From: Intestinibacillus sp964580155
GTDB taxonomy: Bacteria > Bacillota > Clostridia > Oscillospirales > Butyricicoccaceae
Direction of reading: 5' to 3'
Length of the DNA stretch: 64,000 nucleotides
Assembly (NCBI GenBank): GCA_964580155.1
Contig: CAZOJP010000002.1
Location: 1 to 64,000 of the forward strand
The position numbers were made by a program, and so were the translations under genes. Under the pieces are notes generated by a model. That model was not told the DNA's origin. It saw only the letters and a program-made list of their open reading frames with translations, and did no database searches. The number at the start of each line of letters is the position of its first letter. The first letter of the stretch is position 1. Positions 16,471 through 25,240 of this stretch are shown here, in pieces.

Positions 16471-17070
16471 ATGTTAAAACCACCGAAATTTCACCGCGGA
16501 TTTCAGCGTTTTGCCATTCCGTTTGTCAGCCTGTGGCTGCATCTGCGGTTTAATCTGCACATCCACGGACGGGAGAATATTCCGGAGGGCGGCTGCGTTG
16601 TGTGCCCGAACCACACCGCGCTGACCGACCCGCCGCTTGCCGCGGCCGCAATCGGGCACCGCATCAATCTGGCTGTGATGGCAAAAAAAGAGCTGTTCAC
16701 GGGCAACCGGTTTTTTGCGCGCCTCATCACCTGGCTGGGAGCGTTTCCGGTGTCGCGCGATACCGCGGACATCACAGCCATCAAGACCGCGCTGCAAGCG
16801 GTGAAGGACGGGCGCAAGCTGATTATTTTCCCGCAGGGCACGCGCGACGCGGCCGAGGGCGCGGCCAAAGAGGGGGCGGCGATGCTCGCCGCGCGCACCA
16901 AGGCACCCATCGTGCCCATGTACATCAGCGAGGATAAAAAGCGCTTCGGACGCGTGGACATCGTCATCGGCAAGCCGTTTTTGCCGCCTGCGGGCAGCCG
17001 GGACTATGCCGCGATTGCGGAGGACATTCTGCGCCGCATTTACGCCCTGCAGGGGGAGCGTGGAGCATGA
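16471..17070 (+). CDS. plsC: 1-acyl-sn-glycerol-3-phosphate acyltransferase
   Basis: Adds the second acyl chain to make phosphatidic acid at the membrane. 199 residues. The catalytic HxxxxD motif is NHTALTD (47-53). The substrate-binding motif reads FPQGTRD near 120-126 where most PlsC proteins have FPEGTRS. An amphipathic or membrane helix lies at about 12-30. GAGGGAG precedes the ATG. Its last bases overlap ispH by 4 bp. Confidence 0.9.
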   Translation: MLKPPKFHRGFQRFAIPFVSLWLHLRFNLHIHGRENIPEGGCVVCPNHTALTDPPLAAAAIGHRINLAVMAKKELFTGNRFFARLITWLGAFPVSRDTADITAIKTALQAVKDGRKLIIFPQGTRDAAEGAAKEGAAMLAARTKAPIVPMYISEDKKRFGRVDIVIGKPFLPPAGSRDYAAIAEDILRRIYALQGERGA

Positions 17071-19010
17071 GCATCGAAGTTGCGAAAACAGCGGGATTTT
17101 GCTTTGGCGTGCGCCGCGCGGTCACGTTGGCGGAGCAGGAGGCGGAAAAGCGCGGCACACTCTATGCCTATGGCGAAATCATCCACAACCGGCACGAGAT
17201 TGAGCGTCTCGCCGCGCGCGGCGTCACGACCGCGCACACGCTCGAGGAAATTCCGGATGGCGCAAGCGTGCTGATCCGCGCGCATGGAGTGCCGCGCGCA
17301 AGCTACGAGCGGCTCGCCGCGCGCGGCTGCGACGTGCTCGATGCGACCTGCCCCTTTGTGCACAAGATTCACCAGATTGCCGAGGAGGAGAGCGCAAAAG
17401 GGCGCACTGTTCTCATTCTGGGCAGCCGAAATCATCCGGAAGTCATAGGAATTCAAGGCTGGTGCGCGCATTCCCATGTTTTCGAAAATGAAAGCGAGCT
17501 GTGCGCCGCGCTGCGCGAGGGGCGAATTGCCGCGGATGAGCCGCTCAGTATCGTCGCACAAACGACCATCAACAGAGCAGTTTGGGATATTTCTGTTAAG
17601 ATTCTAAAAAAAGAGTGTACAAACTGCAAAATCTTTGATACAATATGTAATGCGACGGATGAGCGTCAAGCTGAGGCTCGTCTGCTTGCCGGAAAGTCGG
17701 ATACCATGATTGTGATTGGCGATAAAATGAGCTCCAATACAAAGCGCCTGTGTGAAATCAGCAAGTCCCTTTGCCAACGGGTGCTCTACATCGAAGACGC
17801 GGCAGAGCTCACGCTGGCGGACAGGGAGCATGCGGCCCAGCACAAGGTCGGCATTACAGCAGGTGCATCTACACCGGCAAGGATAATTAAGGAGGTCAGT
17901 AACATGATGAGTGAAGAAGTAAAAATCGAAAATGGCGAGGATTTCGCCGCAATGCTGGAGGAATCCTTCAAGACTATAAATACAGGCGATAAGGTAACCG
18001 GCACGATCATCACGATCGGCGAAGCCGATGTACAGGTCGATCTGGGAGTCAAGCATGCCGCATACATCCCGATGAACGAGCTGTCCGACGATCCGTCCTA
18101 CAACGTAACGGATCACTACAAGGCTGGCGACGAGATCGAGGTTGTTGTCGTGCGCGTCAACGACGGCGAGGGCACAATCACCCTGTCCAAGAAGCGTGTG
18201 GACCAGCTCAAGGGCTGGGAGACCGTCGAGACCGCCAAGGACGAGCACGTTGTCGTCGAAGGCACCGTCATCGAAGAGAATCGCGGCGGCGTCGTTGCAA
18301 CCGCGTTCGGCGTGCGCGTATTCATCCCGGCAAGCCAGACCGGCGTTCCGAGGGATCAGCCGATGGCACAGCTGCTGAAGACCAAGCAGTCCTTCTATAT
18401 CACCGAGATCAACCGTCAGCGCCGCCGTGTAGTCGGCTCGATCCGTGCGGTAGCGCAGGAGTCTCGCAAGGCTGCGGCGGAGAAGGTCTGGGAGGTTATC
18501 GAGGTCGGTCAGGAGTTCAAGGGCACTGTCAAGTCCCTCACATCCTACGGCGCATTCGTTGACATCGGCGGCGTGGACGGCATGATCCACATCTCCGAGC
18601 TGGCTTGGGGCCGCATCAAGCACCCGTCCGAGGTTGTTGCAATCGGCGACGAGGTCAATGTCTATGTCATCGGCCTGGACAAGGAAAACAAGAAGATTTC
18701 CCTCGGCTACAAGCGCGAAGAGGACAATCCGTGGAGCATTTTCAGAACGAACTATGCGGTTGACGATATTGCTACCGTCAAGATCCTCAAGTTCATGCCC
18801 TTCGGCGCGTTCGCGGAAATCATTCCGGGCGTTGACGGCCTGATTCACATTTCCCAGATCGCTGACCACCGCATCGCAAAGCCGGACGAGGCTCTGACGA
18901 TCGGTCAGGAGGTCGAGGCAATGATTATCGACATCAACGACGACAAGAAGAAGGTTTCCCTGTCTGTCCGTGCTGCAATGAATGGCGGCGCTGACGACGA
19001 CATGGAGTAA
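17067..19010 (+). CDS. ispH: IspH-ribosomal protein S1 fusion (HMBPP reductase + four S1 domains)
   Basis: 647 residues. Residues 1-279 are 4-hydroxy-3-methylbut-2-enyl diphosphate reductase, the last step of the MEP isoprenoid pathway, with the three [4Fe-4S] cysteines at C12 (GFCFGVRR), C95 (DATCPFVHK) and C194 (CNATDERQ). From 280 there are four S1 RNA-binding repeats (roughly 300-370, 385-455, 470-540, 555-630). This fusion is known from Clostridia. At the junction a perfect AAGGAGG (17889-17895) precedes an in-frame ATG at 17904, so a free 368-residue S1 protein can be made too. The second half of the IspH part is visibly richer in A+T than the first. Confidence 0.93.
   Translation: MSIEVAKTAGFCFGVRRAVTLAEQEAEKRGTLYAYGEIIHNRHEIERLAARGVTTAHTLEEIPDGASVLIRAHGVPRASYERLAARGCDVLDATCPFVHKIHQIAEEESAKGRTVLILGSRNHPEVIGIQGWCAHSHVFENESELCAALREGRIAADEPLSIVAQTTINRAVWDISVKILKKECTNCKIFDTICNATDERQAEARLLAGKSDTMIVIGDKMSSNTKRLCEISKSLCQRVLYIEDAAELTLADREHAAQHKVGITAGASTPARIIKEVSNMMSEEVKIENGEDFAAMLEESFKTINTGDKVTGTIITIGEADVQVDLGVKHAAYIPMNELSDDPSYNVTDHYKAGDEIEVVVVRVNDGEGTITLSKKRVDQLKGWETVETAKDEHVVVEGTVIEENRGGVVATAFGVRVFIPASQTGVPRDQPMAQLLKTKQSFYITEINRQRRRVVGSIRAVAQESRKAAAEKVWEVIEVGQEFKGTVKSLTSYGAFVDIGGVDGMIHISELAWGRIKHPSEVVAIGDEVNVYVIGLDKENKKISLGYKREEDNPWSIFRTNYAVDDIATVKILKFMPFGAFAEIIPGVDGLIHISQIADHRIAKPDEALTIGQEVEAMIIDINDDKKKVSLSVRAAMNGGADDDME
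17616..17644 (+). promoter_or_regulatory. Possible internal promoter for the S1 part
   Basis: TGTACA and TACAAT are 17 bp apart inside the A+T-rich second half of the IspH coding region, about 260 bp before the internal S1 start. Both boxes are imperfect, so this is a candidate only. Confidence 0.35.
17889..17906 (+). promoter_or_regulatory. Internal ribosome-binding site and start codon for free S1 protein
   Basis: AAGGAGG, 8 bp, then ATG (17904) in frame with the fusion. It marks exactly the border between the IspH and S1 parts. Confidence 0.75.
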
Positions 19011-19027
19011 GCTTCCATAAAGCCTGC

Positions 19028-19060
19028 AAAGGAGCATCCGCACGCGGATGCTCCTTTTTT
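19028..19060 (+). terminator. Terminator of the ispH-S1 operon
   Basis: A 13-bp perfect stem (19028-19040 with 19045-19057), CACG loop and T6 tail. Confidence 0.92.
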
Positions 19061-19084
19061 GTGGGCTGATTGCGCGTCCTTTCG

Positions 19085-19092
19085 CATACAGT
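19085..19092 (+). promoter_or_regulatory. Sigma-E-like -10 element of yunB
   Basis: CATACAGT matches the sporulation sigma-E -10 consensus CATACAnT, 20 bp before the yunB ATG. The -35 region 14 bp upstream is a poor match, so the call rests on the -10 and on the known sigma-E control of yunB in Bacillus. Confidence 0.4.
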
Positions 19093-19112
19093 GATGCGGG
19101 AGGGGATGTCAA

Positions 19113-19820
19113 ATGCGCAGAAGAAAAAGACGGGCGCCTGCGCCGCGCATGGGCTGGCGCGGACGGGTGCTGACGCTGTTTTTGCTGCTGTCTCTTTTGG
19201 GGGCGCTCGCGACGCTGCGGATTCGGCCTGTGATGCTGCAATATGCGTCCAATCTGGTGCAGTACACCGCAACGCGCGCGATTAACACGGCGATGCAGGA
19301 TAAGATTTACCGGCAGCGCGCAGAATATCAGGAACTGGTTGTGCTCGACCGCGACAGCGAGAACCGCGTCACCGCGCTCAAAACCGACACGATTACCGTC
19401 AACCGCATCAAAACCGAGGCGGTGGACACGCTCTATGAGGCGATTAACAAGCTGGAGACCGCAACGCTTGCCATCCCGATCGGCACCATCCTTGCACCGC
19501 GGTTTTGCGGCGGACGCGGGCCGAAGGTCAAGCTCGGCATGGCGGGGCTGGGCTTTGCCAGCGCGGAATTTATCAGCGCATTCACACAGGCGGGCATCAA
19601 TCAGACCCGTCACCGGCTGATTCTCGAGGTGCGCGCGGAGGTTTCCGTGCTCACACCGCTCGGAAGCGAGACCACAAGCGTGACTAGCCGCTTTAACGTC
19701 ACGGACACGGTCATCGTGGGCACGGTGCCCGAGCAGTATACCTATATTGATGACACGGAGCACAGCCTGCTCGGCAAGATCAACGATTATACGCAAGTCG
19801 CACCAAAAACGTCAAAATAA
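19113..19820 (+). CDS. yunB: Sporulation protein YunB
   Basis: 235 residues. A basic N-terminus (RRRKRRAPAPR) and one membrane helix (about 19-38) precede an extracytoplasmic domain with ITVNRIKTEAVDTLYEAI and IPIGTILAPRFCGGRGPKV, features of YunB. YunB belongs to the sigma-E regulon in B. subtilis and affects sporulation; the mechanism is unknown. GGAGGGG precedes the ATG. It is followed by ligA from a separate promoter. Confidence 0.88.
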   Translation: MRRRKRRAPAPRMGWRGRVLTLFLLLSLLGALATLRIRPVMLQYASNLVQYTATRAINTAMQDKIYRQRAEYQELVVLDRDSENRVTALKTDTITVNRIKTEAVDTLYEAINKLETATLAIPIGTILAPRFCGGRGPKVKLGMAGLGFASAEFISAFTQAGINQTRHRLILEVRAEVSVLTPLGSETTSVTSRFNVTDTVIVGTVPEQYTYIDDTEHSLLGKINDYTQVAPKTSK

Positions 19821-19832
19821 CTCTTTCACAAA

Positions 19833-19862
19833 GGGACAAAGTTTGCTATAATAGATAAGTAT
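19833..19862 (+). promoter_or_regulatory. Promoter of ligA-gatCAB
   Basis: TATAAT (19857-19862) with GGGACA 18 bp upstream. The -10 is perfect, the -35 weak; 28 bp to the ligA ATG. Confidence 0.5.
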
Positions 19863-19889
19863 GCTGAAAACGCAGAAACGGAGAGAAAC

Positions 19890-21878
19890 ATGGACGTTTT
19901 GCAGGAAATCACCGCGCTGCGGGAGCAATTGCGGCATCATGACGAAAAGTATTATAACGAGGATGCGCCCGAAATCGAGGACTACGAATACGACCTGCTG
20001 CAGCGGCGGCTGCGTGAGCTGGAGCGCGCACATCCGGCGTATGCGGCGCCCGATTCCCCGACGCAGCACGTCGGCGGCAAGGCATCGGAAAAATTCGCAA
20101 CGGTGCACCATGCCTATCCGCTCGAAAGCCTGCAGGATGTGTTTTCCTTTGACGAGCTGGGCGAATTTTTCGACCGCGTCGAGCAGGCTGTCGGGCAGGC
20201 GCAGTATGTTGTGGAATACAAGATTGACGGATTATCGGTCGCGCTCGAGTATGAAAACGGCGTGTTCGTGCGCGGCGCGACGCGCGGCGACGGCACGGAC
20301 GGGGAGGATGTCACGCACAACCTCCAAACCATCGCGGATCTGCCCAAGCGGCTGACCGGCGCGCCGCCGCGGCTGATTGTGCGCGGCGAGGTGTATATGC
20401 GCCGCTCGGTGTTTGACGCGCTCAACGAGGAGCTGGAGCTGCACGAAAAGCCGCTGCTCGCCAATCCGCGCAATGCGGCGGCAGGATCGCTGCGGCAAAA
20501 GGACAGCCGCGTGGCGGCTGCGCGCAGACTTTCGATTTTTTGCTTCAACATCCAAAATGCCGAGGAGCTGCCGCTGCAAAGCCATGCGGATGCGCTCGAT
20601 TATCTGAAAAATCTGGGATTTGCGGTCAGTCCGCGCTATCCGCGGTATCATACGCGCGACGAGGTGCGGCGCGAGATTGAGAACATGGGCGACACGCGCG
20701 GAGAGCTGGATTTCGACATCGACGGCGCGGTTGTCAAGGTCGACTCCTTCGCGCAGCGCGCCGCGCTCGGCTCTACGGCAAAATTTCCGCGCTGGGCGGC
20801 AGCGTATAAATATCCGCCCGAAATCAAAGAGACCGTGCTGCACGATATCGTCATCTCGGTCGGACGCACCGGCGTGCTCACCCCGAACGCCGTGCTCGCA
20901 CCCGTGCGGCTCGCCGGCACGACCGTGTCGCGCGCGACGCTGCACAACCGCGACTTTATCGCAAAGCTCGATGTGCGCGTGGGCGACACCGTGCGCGTGC
21001 GCAAGGCGGGCGAAATCATCCCGGAAATCATCGAGGTCGTGCACGATAAACGCCCTGCAGACGCGCAGCCCTACACGTTTCCGCAGGTGTGTCCGGTGTG
21101 CGGCGCGCCGGCCTATGACGATGCGGACGAGGCGGCGATTCGGTGCACGGGCGCGGAATGCCCTGCGCAGCTGCTGCGCAACCTGATGCACTTTGCCTCG
21201 CGCGACGCGATGGACATCGACGGCTGCGGCGAAGCGGTGCTGCAAGCGCTGGTCGAGGCGGATTTGGTGCACTCCGCGGCGGATTTATACGATTTGACAG
21301 CGGAAAACGTGCTGACGCTCGACCGCAAGAAGGAAAAATCCGCGAACAACCTGATTGCAAGCATCGCGGAATCCAAGTCACGCGACCTGTCGCGGCTGCT
21401 GTTTGCGTTTGGCATCCGGCACGTCGGACAAAAGGCGGGCAAGGTGCTGGCCGAGCATTTCGGTAGTCTGGACGCGATTTTAGCTGCACCGGTCGAGGCG
21501 ATGACCGAGATCCGCGACATCGGCGTGACGACGGCGGAAAGCATCGCCGCGTGGCGCGCGCAGGAGCAGTCTCAGCGGCTGATCGAGCGGCTGCGGCACG
21601 CGGGTGTCAACTTCAGCGCGGAAAAGACCGTGCGCAGCGATCGCTTTGCAGGCATGACCTTTGTGCTGACCGGCACGCTGACGCAGCTGACCCGTCAGGA
21701 GGCGACCGCAATCATCGAGCGGCTGGGCGGCAGGGCATCGGGCTCGGTCTCCAAAAAAACGAGCTACGTCGTGGCGGGCGAAGCGGCAGGCTCCAAGCTG
21801 ACGAAGGCGGAGCAGCTGGGCGTGCCCGTGCTGACCGAAGCGGAATTTTTAACATGGACACAGCAAACGGAAGAATAG
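19890..21878 (+). CDS. ligA: NAD-dependent DNA ligase LigA
   Basis: Seals nicks in replication and repair using NAD+. 662 residues with the full architecture: adenylation domain with catalytic Lys111 in VEYKIDGLSVAL, OB-fold domain, the four-cysteine zinc finger (CPVCGAP...CTGAECPAQ near 402-430), helix-hairpin-helix domain, and a C-terminal BRCT domain (about 585-660, FVLTGTL). Followed after 14 bp by gatC, so it heads the ligA-gatC-gatA-gatB transcript. Confidence 0.97.
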   Translation: MDVLQEITALREQLRHHDEKYYNEDAPEIEDYEYDLLQRRLRELERAHPAYAAPDSPTQHVGGKASEKFATVHHAYPLESLQDVFSFDELGEFFDRVEQAVGQAQYVVEYKIDGLSVALEYENGVFVRGATRGDGTDGEDVTHNLQTIADLPKRLTGAPPRLIVRGEVYMRRSVFDALNEELELHEKPLLANPRNAAAGSLRQKDSRVAAARRLSIFCFNIQNAEELPLQSHADALDYLKNLGFAVSPRYPRYHTRDEVRREIENMGDTRGELDFDIDGAVVKVDSFAQRAALGSTAKFPRWAAAYKYPPEIKETVLHDIVISVGRTGVLTPNAVLAPVRLAGTTVSRATLHNRDFIAKLDVRVGDTVRVRKAGEIIPEIIEVVHDKRPADAQPYTFPQVCPVCGAPAYDDADEAAIRCTGAECPAQLLRNLMHFASRDAMDIDGCGEAVLQALVEADLVHSAADLYDLTAENVLTLDRKKEKSANNLIASIAESKSRDLSRLLFAFGIRHVGQKAGKVLAEHFGSLDAILAAPVEAMTEIRDIGVTTAESIAAWRAQEQSQRLIERLRHAGVNFSAEKTVRSDRFAGMTFVLTGTLTQLTRQEATAIIERLGGRASGSVSKKTSYVVAGEAAGSKLTKAEQLGVPVLTEAEFLTWTQQTEE

Positions 21879-21892
21879 AGGAGGACTCGTAA

Positions 21893-22180
21893 ATGGCAAT
21901 TTCGAGGAAGGAAATCGAGCACATCGCGGCTTTGGCACGGCTCGACAGCAACGGCGGCATTTTTGACCGTCTGGCGGAGGACATGCAGGGCATCGTCGGC
22001 ATGGTGGACAAGCTGCAGCAGCTCGATTTGGGTGACATCACCGATCAGATCGACACCGAGCGCGTCAACGCGCTGCGCGAGGACGTGGCGCAGCCCGAGA
22101 GCGACCCGGCGGCGCTGCTCGAGCCCAATGCGCCGAACTTTCAGGCGGGCGGCGTAGCTGTGCCGCGCGTGGTAGAATAA
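21893..22180 (+). CDS. gatC: Asp-tRNA(Asn)/Glu-tRNA(Gln) amidotransferase subunit C
   Basis: Small stabilising subunit of GatCAB, 95 residues, with ISRKEIEHIAALARL at the N-terminus and LREDVAQPE in the second half. GatC belts GatA to GatB. AGGAGG lies before the ATG, and gatA follows within 14 bp. Confidence 0.94.
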   Translation: MAISRKEIEHIAALARLDSNGGIFDRLAEDMQGIVGMVDKLQQLDLGDITDQIDTERVNALREDVAQPESDPAALLEPNAPNFQAGGVAVPRVVE

Positions 22181-22193
22181 AGAGGTGGAACGA

Positions 22194-23657
22194 ATGGAAT
22201 TGTATCGTAAAACAGCCGCCGAGCTGTCTAAAATGCTGGCCGCGAAGGAAATCAGCGCGGTCGAGCTGACGCAGGATGTCCTTGCGCGCACCGACGCGGT
22301 CGAGAACAAGGTGCGCGGCTACATCACCGTGACCCGGGAAGCCGCCCTTGCGCAGGCGCAGGCGATTGACGCCAAGCGCGCGGCAGGCGAGGCGCTTGCG
22401 CCGCTTGCAGGCGTGCCGGTTGCAGTCAAGGACAACATCTGCACGCAGGGCACGCTGACGACCTGCGCCTCCAAGATGCTGCACAACTTTGTGCCGCCGT
22501 ATCAGGCGACCGCGGCGGACAAGCTCGCGCAATCGGGACTCGTCGTCACGGGCAAGGCCAACATGGACGAGTTCGCGATGGGCTCCTCTTGCGAAAATTC
22601 CGCGGCGCACCCGACGCACAATCCGCACGATCTCGACCGTGTGCCGGGCGGCTCCTCCGGCGGCAGCGCGGCGGTTGTCGCGTCGGGCGAAGTTCCGATT
22701 TCGCTCGGCTCGGACACCGGCGGATCGATCCGCCAGCCCGCGGCGTTCTGCGGCGTGGTCGGTCTCAAGCCGACCTATGGCGCGGTCTCGCGCTACGGCC
22801 TGATTGCGTTCGCGTCCTCGCTCGACCAGATCGGCCCGTTCGGCCGCTGCGTGGAGGATGCCGCGCTGCTGCTCGACGTCATCACGGGACACGATCCCAA
22901 GCACGACTCGACCTCGATCAAAACCCCGTTTGAGGGCACGACCCACGCAAATCTCAACGCGGATGTCAAGGGTCTGCGCATCGGCCTGCCCAAGGAATAC
23001 TTCGGTGCAGGCATCTCGGACGAGGTACAAAAGAGCGTCCTCGCGGCGGCGGACACCTACAAGGCACTCGGCGCGGAGGTTTTCGAAATCTCGCTGCCGC
23101 TCGTGGAGTACGCGCTGCCCATTTACTACATCCTGTCCTCGGCAGAGGCTTCCTCCAACCTCGCGCGCTTTGACGGCGTGAAGTACGGCTTCCGTGCGGA
23201 GGGCGCGGAGGACATCGTCGATCTGTACGTGCAGTCGCGCTCGCAGGGGTTCGGCAGCGAGGTGCAGCGCCGCATCATGCTCGGCACCTATGTGCTCAGC
23301 TCGGGCTATTACGATGCCTACTACAAGAAGGCGCGCGCGGCGCAGCGCCGCATCAAGGCGGAGTTTGCCGCGGCCTTCCAAACGTGCGACGTCATCCTGA
23401 CGCCCGTCGCGCCGACGACCGCGTACAAGCTGGGCGAAAAGTCGACCGATCCGCTTGAAATGTACGCAGGCGACATCTGCACGGTGTCGGTCAACATCGC
23501 AGGCCTGCCCGCAATGGTGCAGCCGTGCGGCTTTGACAGCGCAAAGCTGCCGATCGGCATGCAGCTCATCGGCCCGCGCTTTGGCGAGCAGACGCTGCTG
23601 AACGCCGGCCTGGCGTTTGAAAATGCGTCCGGTCTCAAAAACATCGTGGCGCTTTAA
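22194..23657 (+). CDS. gatA: Asp-tRNA(Asn)/Glu-tRNA(Gln) amidotransferase subunit A
   Basis: Amidase subunit that frees ammonia from glutamine for transamidation of Glu-tRNA(Gln) and/or Asp-tRNA(Asn). 487 residues with the Ser-cisSer-Lys triad at K79 (VAVKDN), S154 (PGGSSGGSAA) and S178 (GSDTGGSIR), the same positions as in S. aureus GatA. A GTG at 22185 is also in frame, but AGAGGTGG would overlap it; the ATG at 22194 fits that ribosome-binding site. Confidence 0.97.
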   Translation: MELYRKTAAELSKMLAAKEISAVELTQDVLARTDAVENKVRGYITVTREAALAQAQAIDAKRAAGEALAPLAGVPVAVKDNICTQGTLTTCASKMLHNFVPPYQATAADKLAQSGLVVTGKANMDEFAMGSSCENSAAHPTHNPHDLDRVPGGSSGGSAAVVASGEVPISLGSDTGGSIRQPAAFCGVVGLKPTYGAVSRYGLIAFASSLDQIGPFGRCVEDAALLLDVITGHDPKHDSTSIKTPFEGTTHANLNADVKGLRIGLPKEYFGAGISDEVQKSVLAAADTYKALGAEVFEISLPLVEYALPIYYILSSAEASSNLARFDGVKYGFRAEGAEDIVDLYVQSRSQGFGSEVQRRIMLGTYVLSSGYYDAYYKKARAAQRRIKAEFAAAFQTCDVILTPVAPTTAYKLGEKSTDPLEMYAGDICTVSVNIAGLPAMVQPCGFDSAKLPIGMQLIGPRFGEQTLLNAGLAFENASGLKNIVAL

Positions 23658-23672
23658 GGGAGGTAGACCATT

Positions 23673-25103
23673 ATGAAATACGAAGCAGTCATCGGCCTTG
23701 AAGTGCACGCGGAGCTGTCCACGGAGAGCAAAATCTTTTGCGCGTGCTCTGCAAAGTTCGGCGCGCCGATTAACACCCATACCTGCCCGGTTTGCACGGG
23801 CATGCCCGGCGCGCTGCCGGTGCTCAACCGTCAGGTCATCCACTATGCTGCGAAGATGGGCTTTGCGACCGGCTGTACGGTCAACCACCTGTGCAAATCC
23901 GACCGCAAGAACTATTTTTACCCCGACCTGCCCAAGGCATACCAGATTTCCCAGTTTGATGTGCCGATTTGTGAAAACGGCGAGGTTTACTTCTACGTCG
24001 ACGGCGAGAAGAAATGCTGCCGGCTCGAGCGCATCCACTTTGAGGAGGACGCAGGCAAGCTGCTGCACGACGAGATTGACGGCACGGTCGTGGATTTCAA
24101 CCGCTGCGGCGTGCCGCTCATCGAAATGGTCACGCGCCCTGACCTGCGCTCGTCCGCCGAGGCGAAGGAGTTTTTGGAAACCATTAAGACCACGCTGTCC
24201 TACCTCGACATCAGCGACTGCAAGATGGAGGAAGGCTCGATCCGCTGCGACGTCAACGTGTCCATCCGGCCGGAAGGCTCGACCGAGTTCGGCACGCGCG
24301 TCGAGATGAAGAACGTCAACACCTTTTCGGGTGCGGTGCGCGCGATTGACTACGAGGTCGCGCGCCAGATCGAGCTGGTGGAAAACGGCGGCAAGGTGCA
24401 GCAGGAAACGCGCCGTTGGGACGACATCAAGCTCAAAAATACCGTCATGCGCACCAAGGAAGACGCGCAGGACTATCGGTATTTCCCCGATCCCGACCTT
24501 ATCGCGGTCGAAATCGACGACGCATGGATGGAGCGCATCCGGAGCGAAATCCCCGAGCTGCCGCTCGCGCGCTACGAGCGCTACCTGAACGAGTACGGTA
24601 TGACCACGATGGAGGCGCGCCAGATTTCGGACAGCTTTGCCAAGGCGGAGCTGCTCGACAAGGTGGCAAAGTCGGGCAAGGTCAAGCCTAAGGCCGCGGC
24701 AAACTGGATTTTATCCGATATTTCCAAGTACCTTAACGACAAGGCCGTGGAGCTGCAGGACACCCGTATGACGGCGGAAAAGCTGACTGCGCTCATCCTG
24801 CTCATCGAAAACGGCACGATTTCGGGCAATGCCGGCAAAAAGGTGCTGCCTGCGATGTTCGAGACCGAGGAAACGGTCGACGCGATTGTCGAGCGCCTGG
24901 GCCTCAAGCAGGTGTCCGACGAGGGCGCAATCCGCGCGATTGTGCAGCAGGTGATTGCGAGCAATGCCAAGGCGGTCGAGGACTACAAGGCAGGCAAGAA
25001 CGTCACAGGCTTCCTTGTCGGCCAGTGCATGAAGGCATCCAAGGGACAGGGCAATCCGCAGGTTATCAACACACTGCTCGCACAGGAGCTTGCAAAGCTG
25101 TAA
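23673..25103 (+). CDS. gatB: Asp-tRNA(Asn)/Glu-tRNA(Gln) amidotransferase subunit B
   Basis: tRNA-binding and kinase subunit of GatCAB, 476 residues. The family start EAVIGLEVHAELSTESKIFC, the CPVCTGMPGALPVLN zinc-site segment, the DLPKAYQISQFD region and the C-terminal YqeY-like tail (about 330-476) are all present. GGGAGG precedes the ATG. Last gene of the operon, followed by a strong terminator. Confidence 0.97.
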   Translation: MKYEAVIGLEVHAELSTESKIFCACSAKFGAPINTHTCPVCTGMPGALPVLNRQVIHYAAKMGFATGCTVNHLCKSDRKNYFYPDLPKAYQISQFDVPICENGEVYFYVDGEKKCCRLERIHFEEDAGKLLHDEIDGTVVDFNRCGVPLIEMVTRPDLRSSAEAKEFLETIKTTLSYLDISDCKMEEGSIRCDVNVSIRPEGSTEFGTRVEMKNVNTFSGAVRAIDYEVARQIELVENGGKVQQETRRWDDIKLKNTVMRTKEDAQDYRYFPDPDLIAVEIDDAWMERIRSEIPELPLARYERYLNEYGMTTMEARQISDSFAKAELLDKVAKSGKVKPKAAANWILSDISKYLNDKAVELQDTRMTAEKLTALILLIENGTISGNAGKKVLPAMFETEETVDAIVERLGLKQVSDEGAIRAIVQQVIASNAKAVEDYKAGKNVTGFLVGQCMKASKGQGNPQVINTLLAQELAKL

Positions 25104-25126
25104 AACAGAACCGGACATCCCGCAAA

Positions 25127-25165
25127 AAAAGGGTCACTGCGAACGCCGTTCGCGGTGACTCTTTT
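25127..25165 (+). terminator. Terminator of ligA-gatCAB
   Basis: Long inverted repeat (25127-25145 with 25147-25165, two G-T pairs), with an A-run before and T4 at the end. Confidence 0.85.
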
Positions 25166-25188
25166 CCGCCCCGTGCGGCAGAGTCCGC

Positions 25189-25218
25189 GGTATAAGCGCG
25201 CGGACGAGCTCATAGGCT
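25189..25218 (+). promoter_or_regulatory. Sigma-E-like promoter of spoIIM
   Basis: GGTATAAG and CATAGGCT are 14 bp apart, close to the sigma-E pattern (ATA-type -35, CATAnnnT -10), 22 bp before the ATG. spoIIM is a sigma-E gene in B. subtilis. Confidence 0.45.
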
Positions 25219-25240
25219 GTATAGCAGGGGAGGTGCGGCT

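Noticed and set aside
17604..19796. 730-codon open frame on the minus strand over ispH-S1 and yunB
   Set aside because: It is antisense to clearly identified S1 repeats and YunB, shows no recognisable domain, and comes from the GC-rich codon pattern. The same holds for the long minus frames at 22065-24068 and 20232-21272 and the plus frame at 34558-35469.
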